Source: an uncultured Bryobacteraceae bacterium (GTDB lineage Bacteria > Acidobacteriota > Terriglobia > Bryobacterales > Bryobacteraceae). Taken from it: a DNA stretch of 36,153 nt. Under the pieces are notes generated by a model that was not told the DNA's origin, did no database searches, and saw only the letters and a program-made list of their open reading frames with translations. Location: positions 1 through 36,153 of the forward strand of contig CALJAM010000028.1 of NCBI GenBank assembly GCA_938027685.1, read 5' to 3'. Positions 31,836-36,153 of this stretch are shown here, in pieces; the first letter of the stretch is position 1, and each line of letters begins with the position of its first letter. A program made the translations under genes and the position numbers.

Positions 31836-32902
31836 CCCCACCACGCCCCACCCCGGCCGCCCTCGGCTTCCGCCTTCCCGCCGAATGGGAACCCCACCAA
31901 ACCACCTGGATCGCCTGGCCCCATAACCGCACCGACTGGCCCGGCAAATTCTCGCCGATCCCTTGGATCTACTGCGAAATCGTCCGCCACCTCGCCGAAT
32001 CCGAACCCGTCTCCATCCTCGTCAACCACCGCCGCGCCGAGCAGGCCGCTCGTCGCCTGCTCGAAACCTCCCACGTCCCCGCCGACAACCTCCGCTTCTT
32101 CTACCGCCCCACCAACCGCGGCTGGACCCGCGACTTCGCCCCCCTCTTCCTCGTCGACCCGCAGCGCCGCCTCGCCGCCGTCAAGTTCCGCTTCAACGCC
32201 TGGGCGCGCTACCCCGATTGGCCCCTCGACGAGGCCGCCGGCGACTTCATCGCACGCCGGGCACGCTGCCCCACCTGGCGGCCCGCCCTCCGCGGCCGTC
32301 GCATCGTCCTCGAGGGCGGCGCCATCGACGTCGACGGCGCCGGACTCCTGCTCGCCACCGAAGAGTGCCTCCTCAGCCCCGTCCAGGCCCGTAACCCCGG
32401 CCTCTCCCGCGAATCCCTCGAGGAAATCCTGGGCAATTACTTAGGAGTCCGAAAGATCATCTGGCTCTCCGCCGGCCTCGCCGGCGACGATACCCACGGC
32501 CACGTCGACGACGTCGCCCGCTTCGTCGCACCCTCCGTCGTCCTCGCCGCCCTCGAATCCAATCCCGCCGACCCCAACTACGCCCCCCTGCGCGAAAACT
32601 GGCGACGCCTCCGCCGCGCGCGCAACCTCGCCGGCCGCCCCCTGCGCCTCGTCCCGCTGCCTATGCCCAGCCCCGTCTTCTTCCGCCGACAGCGCCTCCC
32701 CGCCAGCTACGCCAACTTCTATATCGCCAACCGCGCCGTCCTCGTCCCCGTTTTCGGCGATCCCAACGACCGCATCGCCCTCGCCGTCCTCGCCCGCCTC
32801 TTCCCCAACCGCCGCATCGTCCCCGTCTACGCACGCGACCTCGTACTCGGACTCGGGACCCTCCACTGCCTCACCATGCAGCAGCCCGCAGCAGAATCTT
32901 GA
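31832..32902 (+). CDS. aguA: Agmatine deiminase
   Basis: A 356-residue agmatine deiminase of the peptidyl-arginine-deiminase-like family, converting agmatine to N-carbamoylputrescine, the substrate of the preceding gene product. Evidence is RLPAEWEPHQTTWIAWPHN at the N-terminus, RGWTRDFAP, VLEGGAIDVDGAG, TEECLLSPVQARNPG, the active-site segment GDDTHGHVDDVARFV and the catalytic Cys346 in LGTLHCLTMQQPA at the C-terminus. Length is normal for the family. Its ATG overlaps the aguB stop by 4 nt (ATGA at 31832-31835), so translation is coupled. The last 32 bp overlap the 3' end of the opposing alcohol dehydrogenase gene. An arginine decarboxylase that would make agmatine is not in the window. Confidence 0.95.
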   Translation: MTPPRPTPAALGFRLPAEWEPHQTTWIAWPHNRTDWPGKFSPIPWIYCEIVRHLAESEPVSILVNHRRAEQAARRLLETSHVPADNLRFFYRPTNRGWTRDFAPLFLVDPQRRLAAVKFRFNAWARYPDWPLDEAAGDFIARRARCPTWRPALRGRRIVLEGGAIDVDGAGLLLATEECLLSPVQARNPGLSRESLEEILGNYLGVRKIIWLSAGLAGDDTHGHVDDVARFVAPSVVLAALESNPADPNYAPLRENWRRLRRARNLAGRPLRLVPLPMPSPVFFRRQRLPASYANFYIANRAVLVPVFGDPNDRIALAVLARLFPNRRIVPVYARDLVLGLGTLHCLTMQQPAAES

Positions 32903-33830
32903 GCGCACCCTTCCGCGCCGCCGCTCGGAACGCTCGCCCCGCTTCCCCCAACCCGTAGCTGCCCGTGATCATCTCCCGCAACCGCAACCGCCCGCTCGCC
33001 ACCAGCTCCAGTGCCGGCTCGAATGGCCCGCAACGTGAGCCCAACAGCATGATCTCGTTCACCACCACTGCCGCCGTGTCCAACCGCACCGCCCCGTGTA
33101 CGGTCGACTTCATGATCACCGTGCCCCGCGGCCGCACCATCCCCACGGCCTGCGCCAGACCCTCCCGCGTACCCGTCGCCTCCACCACCCAGTCGTAACG
33201 CGCCGCCGGCAACTTCCCCGCCTTCGCCGTCTCCATCCCAGCCGCCTCCGCGATCGCCAGCTTTTCGCGATGCCGGCCCCACAGCCGCACCCGCGCGCCC
33301 GCCAACTGCAAAACCTGCCCAATCAGCAGCCCCAGCTTGCCGTCCCCCAAGACCGCCACCTCCGCTCCCGCCGGCAGCCTCACCTGCTCCAGAATCTCCC
33401 ACGCCGCCGCCACCGGCTCCGTGAACACCGCCTCCTCGTCCGCCACCCCATCGGGCACCACGTGCAGGTTCGCCTCCGGCAGCACGAAATACTCGCTGAA
33501 GGCCCCCGCCAGCCCCGCTATGCCCAACACCTTCCGCCGCGGACAATGCCTGCCCATTCCCCGCTCGCACCACTCGCAGGCCCCGCACGCCGCGTTGATC
33601 TCGCCCACCACCCTCCGCCCCACCAGCTCCGGCGAGTCCGCCTCGACCACCTCAGCCACGAACTCATGCCCCGGGACCCCACGAAACCCGTAATAGCCTC
33701 TCACCAGCTCCAGATCCGTGTTGCAGATCCCGCCCACTCGAAGCCGCAGCAAGGCCCATCCGCGAGCCCGGCGCGGACGCGGCCGCCGCCTCACCTCTAC
33801 CCTGCCCGCTTCGACGAAAACCGCCAGCAC
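32871..33830 (-). CDS. Zinc-dependent alcohol/polyol dehydrogenase (MDR family)
   Basis: A 319-residue medium-chain dehydrogenase. Catalytic zinc residues are Cys36 in GICNTDLEL and the GHE pair His55-Glu56 in VPGHEFVAEV. The structural zinc loop is CGACEWCERGMGRHC (Cys82, Cys85, Cys88, Cys96). The Rossmann segment VAVLGDGKLGLLIGQV indicates NAD(P) binding. It belongs with the sorbitol/threonine dehydrogenase-like group; the substrate is unknown. The start is taken at GTG 33828-33830, which has GGGAGG (33836-33841) 5 nt upstream and leaves a normal N-terminus (VLAVFVEAGRVEV). A TTG at 33854 would add eight residues that include the ribosome site itself. The 3' end overlaps aguA by 32 bp in the opposite direction. 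Confidence 0.9.
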   Translation of the reverse strand: MLAVFVEAGRVEVRRRPRPRRARGWALLRLRVGGICNTDLELVRGYYGFRGVPGHEFVAEVVEADSPELVGRRVVGEINAACGACEWCERGMGRHCPRRKVLGIAGLAGAFSEYFVLPEANLHVVPDGVADEEAVFTEPVAAAWEILEQVRLPAGAEVAVLGDGKLGLLIGQVLQLAGARVRLWGRHREKLAIAEAAGMETAKAGKLPAARYDWVVEATGTREGLAQAVGMVRPRGTVIMKSTVHGAVRLDTAAVVVNEIMLLGSRCGPFEPALELVASGRLRLREMITGSYGLGEAGRAFRAAARKGALKILLRAAAW

Positions 33831-33841
33831 CGCTGCCTCCC

Positions 33842-34352
33842 AACCTTTTCCCAATCTATCAACCGCCTCTCCTCACCCCGCGCCCGTCCCGCGTCCCCCG
33901 CTCACGCCCCACCTACCGGCTCGATCCCGCGGGCGCCCCTTGGGCGCTCCCGCCTCCCAGCCCCATCCCGAAATTCCAGCCGTTTGCCTTCGCGCCGACG
34001 CCTGCACGGCAGCCTCTCGCCGGCCGAGCCGACCCTCCCTCGCACGCGTTCGCGCCCACGCCTACGAACCAGCCGCCGCTCTACGCAACCCGGCGCACCG
34101 GACGTCTCACCTCCGGACTACGGCCATCCCATGCCCACCGTACGGCTGACCTCCGCGCAGGGCTGCTCACCAAACCCTATCCCTTCCCAAGCCGCTACTG
34201 CCCTCCACTTCGCCGCTCGCCGCCGTCGCCCCCCACCCTCTGCGGACCCTACCGACCCATACGGCCAGAAATCACCAACCGCCCCGCGATCCCCATCGTC
34301 CGGACACCCCCCACGCCACGCCGACCCTCGTCCACCGCCATCCGGCGCGACT
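33842..34352. other. C-rich intergenic region without a recognisable gene
   Basis: About 510 bp between the alcohol dehydrogenase and threonine synthase genes hold no gene I can support. The plus strand is extremely C-rich: 33841-33900 has 33 C and 7 G, and 34201-34260 has 35 C and 10 G. Open frames there encode only Pro/Arg/Ser-rich low-complexity sequence. One GC-rich stem-loop (GCGCCC/GGGCGC, 33933-33947, 3-nt loop) is visible. No tRNA, repeat or mobile element was seen. Confidence 0.6.
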
Positions 34353-34358
34353 TATAAT
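34353..34358 (+). promoter_or_regulatory. -10 box (TATAAT) for threonine synthase
   Basis: A perfect TATAAT ends 10 nt before ATG 34369. The GAGG between them would fall at or before the predicted start of transcription, so the message is probably leaderless or nearly so. No -35 match. Confidence 0.5.
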
Positions 34359-34368
34359 CGAGGATTCC

Positions 34369-35670
34369 ATGGCCGCCGAGCTGGTCTGTTTCGAACCCTC
34401 CTGCCGCGCACGCTATCCCGTCACCGATATCATCTACAACTGTCCGCGCTGCGGCGGCCTGCTCGAGGTCGACTTCCCTCCGCCTTCGCTGCCCGCCTCC
34501 TCGCTTCGGGAGCTATGGCGCTGCCGTCGCCTCAGCGACGCCCCGCTCGATCGCAGCGGCGTCTGGCGCTTCCGCGAGTTGCTGCCCTTCGACGATTACT
34601 CCCACGCGGTAACCTTGCTCGAGGGCAACACGCCCCTGCTCCCCGCGCCGCGTGCCGCCCGCTGGGCCGGACTCGAGCGGCTCGCCTTCAAACATCAGGG
34701 CTTCAACCCCACCGGCTCCTTCAAGGACAACGGCATGAGCTGCGGCGTTGCGCAGGCCTTGCGCCTCGGCATGCGCCGGGTGGCCTGCGTGTCCACGGGC
34801 AACACCTCCGCCTCCATGGCCGCCTACGCGGCGGCGGCCGGCCTGCAAGCCCTGGTTTTCGTCCCCCACGGGCAGATCGCCTTTGGCAAGCTTGCGCAGG
34901 CGCTGGAGTACGGCGCCCGCACCTTCCAGGTCGAGGCCAATTTCGATCAGATCCTCGCCCTGGTCCGTGTCCTCGCCGAACGGCTGGGCATTTACCTGCT
35001 GAATTCCATCAATCCCTTCCGCATCGAGGGCCAGAAGACCATCGTCATCGAGCTGCTGGAGCAGCGCGGTTGGCGACCGCCGGATTGGATCGTGCTGCCC
35101 GGCGGCAATCTGGGCAACACCGCCGCCTTCGGCAAGGCCCTGCGCGAGTTGGCCGGCCTTGGTCTCATCGATCGCATGCCCCGGCTGGCGGTCATCCAGG
35201 CCGAAGGCGCCGCCCCCTTCTACGAGCTGGTCCGACGCGGTGGCGGGCGGCTGCAGCCCGTCGCCAAGCCGGAGACTCTGGCCACCGCGATCCGCATCGG
35301 CGACCCGGTCTCCTGGCCGAAGGCCCTGGAAGCGATCCGGGCGACCGACGGGGTGGTCGAGAAGGTGGCGGAGGCGGAAATTGCCGACGCCAAGGCGGTC
35401 ATCGGACAATGCGGCATCGGCTGCGAGCCCGCTTCGGCGGCCACGCTGGCCGGCATCCGCCGGCTGGTGGATGCGGGCCTCATCCGTCCGGGTGAGGACG
35501 TCGTGGCTGTGCTGACCGGCCACCTGCTGAAGGATCCTGACTACATCTACCGCTACCACTGTCGGAAGCTGGCAACGCCTTCAGGGGGTGCGATCGAGGT
35601 CTCTTACGCAAACCAGCCGCTGGTGGTGCCCTGCGATGCGGACCGTATTGCGGGGCTCATCGCCGGCTGA
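34369..35670 (+). CDS. thrC: Threonine synthase
   Basis: A 433-residue pyridoxal-phosphate enzyme converting O-phosphohomoserine to threonine in the cytoplasm. Residues 5-32 form a zinc-ribbon-like start with Cys7, Cys12, Cys25 and Cys28, found in the long bacterial/archaeal threonine synthase class. The cofactor Lys119 lies in GFNPTGSFKDNGM, with VSTGNTSASMAAYAA as the phosphate-side loop, LNSINPFRIEGQKT and LPGGNLGNTAAFGKAL as the second glycine-rich loop, and IGCEPASAATLAGI near the C-terminus. Related enzymes such as threonine dehydratase lack this combination. The first half is C-rich on the plus strand like the rest of the window, whereas the last 600 bp are G-rich. No other threonine-pathway gene is nearby; the CRISPR array follows. 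Confidence 0.93.
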   Translation: MAAELVCFEPSCRARYPVTDIIYNCPRCGGLLEVDFPPPSLPASSLRELWRCRRLSDAPLDRSGVWRFRELLPFDDYSHAVTLLEGNTPLLPAPRAARWAGLERLAFKHQGFNPTGSFKDNGMSCGVAQALRLGMRRVACVSTGNTSASMAAYAAAAGLQALVFVPHGQIAFGKLAQALEYGARTFQVEANFDQILALVRVLAERLGIYLLNSINPFRIEGQKTIVIELLEQRGWRPPDWIVLPGGNLGNTAAFGKALRELAGLGLIDRMPRLAVIQAEGAAPFYELVRRGGGRLQPVAKPETLATAIRIGDPVSWPKALEAIRATDGVVEKVAEAEIADAKAVIGQCGIGCEPASAATLAGIRRLVDAGLIRPGEDVVAVLTGHLLKDPDYIYRYHCRKLATPSGGAIEVSYANQPLVVPCDADRIAGLIAG

Positions 35671-35735
35671 GGCTAGGCTGAAGGCACGGGGCGCCGATGA
35701 TGGGTGCGTGAGGCCGCGGGCGGGGGTCTTTGGAG

Positions 35736-35753
35736 GCCGGCCATACCGCCGGC
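35736..35753 (+). terminator. Hairpin downstream of thrC
   Basis: GCCGGC (35736-35741) and GCCGGC (35748-35753) form a 6-bp stem with a 6-nt loop, 65 nt after the thrC stop. No T tract follows, so this is only a candidate terminator. Confidence 0.35.
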
Positions 35754-35899
35754 GCCGCAGACTTGCCGACTCTAGACAAGCGAGGGCGAGTTGTGGTTGA
35801 ATAATGAAGCGATGCGCGGGAGGGTGAACCGACAGCCTGGCGCCGGGGCGGCGGTCCGGGATGGGGAGCTGCCGGCGGCAGCGGTTGGCGTGGTTCCCG

Positions 35900-36007
35900 C
35901 TAACCCATTGGAAAATCGTGAGTTGTCAAGAGGTGCGCGGTTGTGGAAAATTTTTGTCAACGACCTCTGCAACTCATTGATTTTGGGAGGCTTAAGGAGG
36001 GGGAGGG
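35900..36007 (+). promoter_or_regulatory. Probable CRISPR leader
   Basis: The 337 bp between thrC and the first repeat hold no gene I can support. The last 100 bp are clearly more AT-rich than the rest of the window (for example GGAAAATTTTTGTC at 35945-35958 and CTCATTGATTTTGGG near 35973-35987), as is usual for a leader. An imperfect inverted repeat joins GTTGTCAAGAGGT (35922-35934) and ACCTCTGCAAC (35963-35973), a shape seen in leaders that bind integration factors. The repeat end ATTGAGAC implies transcription from this side, left to right. The assignment is inferred from position and composition. Confidence 0.55.
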
Positions 36008-36153
36008 GTTAGAACGCTGACCTGATGAAGAAGGGATTGAGACGCAGCCAGTCTATCTCATTCCTGAGCTCCTCCCACGTTAGAACGCTGACCTGATGAA
36101 GAAGGGATTGAGACATATTGATCCCGGCGAACTCATTCCTGGGCATGGTTAGA
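36008..36153 (+). CRISPR. CRISPR array, leader-proximal end (runs off the window)
   Basis: Two identical 36-bp repeats are seen at 36008-36043 and 36079-36114, and the first 6 bp of a third at 36148-36153 where the window stops. They are separated by unique spacers of 35 bp (36044-36078) and 33 bp (36115-36147). The repeat starts GTTAGAACGCTGACC and ends AAGGGATTGAGAC. The 3' end ATTGAGAC resembles the 8-nt 5' handle (ATTGAAAC-like) of type I and III crRNAs, so the crRNA is probably read left to right. The repeat has no strong palindrome. No cas gene lies in the window; cas genes would be to the right or elsewhere, and the type cannot be fixed. Confidence 0.88.

Noticed and set aside
29527-31926. 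A 799-codon open frame on the plus strand opposite the M14 carboxypeptidase gene
   Set aside because: It encodes Arg/Pro/Ser-rich low-complexity sequence with no family features and mirrors a clear gene on the other strand; long antisense frames are expected at this GC content.
33855-34368. A structured RNA or small gene in the C-rich gap before thrC
   Set aside because: I looked on both strands for tRNA-like folds, known RNA landmarks and codon-like structure and found only skewed low-complexity sequence and one small GC stem.
33096-35495. A 799-codon open frame on the plus strand across the dehydrogenase, the C-rich gap and thrC
   Set aside because: It is antisense to the dehydrogenase and out of frame with thrC, with Pro/Arg/His-rich sequence throughout; it is open only because of base composition.

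Overview
The window is GC-rich DNA from a Gram-negative bacterium. The lineage is most likely Acidobacteriota, probably Bryobacterales/Solibacter-like. The reasons are two Oar-like TonB-dependent receptor barrels, a VWA-like secreted protein of acidobacterial type, an lpxD gene, several Tat-exported sugar enzymes (Gfo/Idh/MocA and enolase superfamily) and many secreted hydrolases. This assignment is an inference from gene content; no rRNA or other marker gene is present. No tRNA, rRNA, insertion sequence or phage gene was seen.

Layout. 1-1931: 3' part of an Oar-like receptor. 2144-3571 (-): a fused MEMO-AMMECR1 protein. 3782-6479 (+): a purple-acid-phosphatase-like metallophosphoesterase, then a Tat-exported Gfo/Idh/MocA oxidoreductase. 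6525-10265: a tandem DUF2007 protein (-), a DJ-1/PfpI protein (+), a small membrane protein (-), and the pair lpxD then LOG-family hydrolase (-). 10346-14901 (+): a tight three-gene operon of an Oar-like barrel without its N-terminal plug, a VWA-like secreted protein and a membrane-anchored coiled coil. 15000-17449: a SIMPL protein (-) divergent from a periplasmic amidohydrolase (+). 17456-22399 (-): a BtuB-like TonB receptor, a degenerate M28 peptidase and a GH20-like hexosaminidase. 22495-25608 (+): a CoA-binding protein and alpha-glucan phosphorylase. 25704-30927 (-): an M14 carboxypeptidase followed by two Tat-signal enolase-superfamily dehydratases. 30945-32902 (+): aguB-aguA, the agmatine-to-putrescine steps. 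32871-33830 (-): a zinc alcohol dehydrogenase. 34369-35670 (+): threonine synthase. 35900-36153: a CRISPR leader and the first repeats of an array that leaves the window.

How the genes fit together. Most of the region is the envelope and polymer-degrading equipment of a heterotroph: receptors, secreted peptidases, a hexosaminidase and sugar-acid dehydratases. Housekeeping functions (lipid A, glycogen, polyamine, threonine) are mixed in. Several genes have a -10-like hexamer 6-10 nt before the start codon and no Shine-Dalgarno, suggesting leaderless transcripts. Others have strong GGAGG sites that decide the start.

Most interesting points: the three-gene operon built on a plug-less Oar barrel; an M28 peptidase that has lost its catalytic residues; the MEMO-AMMECR1 fusion; the CRISPR array whose two visible spacers share a 10-mer; and a sharp change of GC skew near 35 kb.
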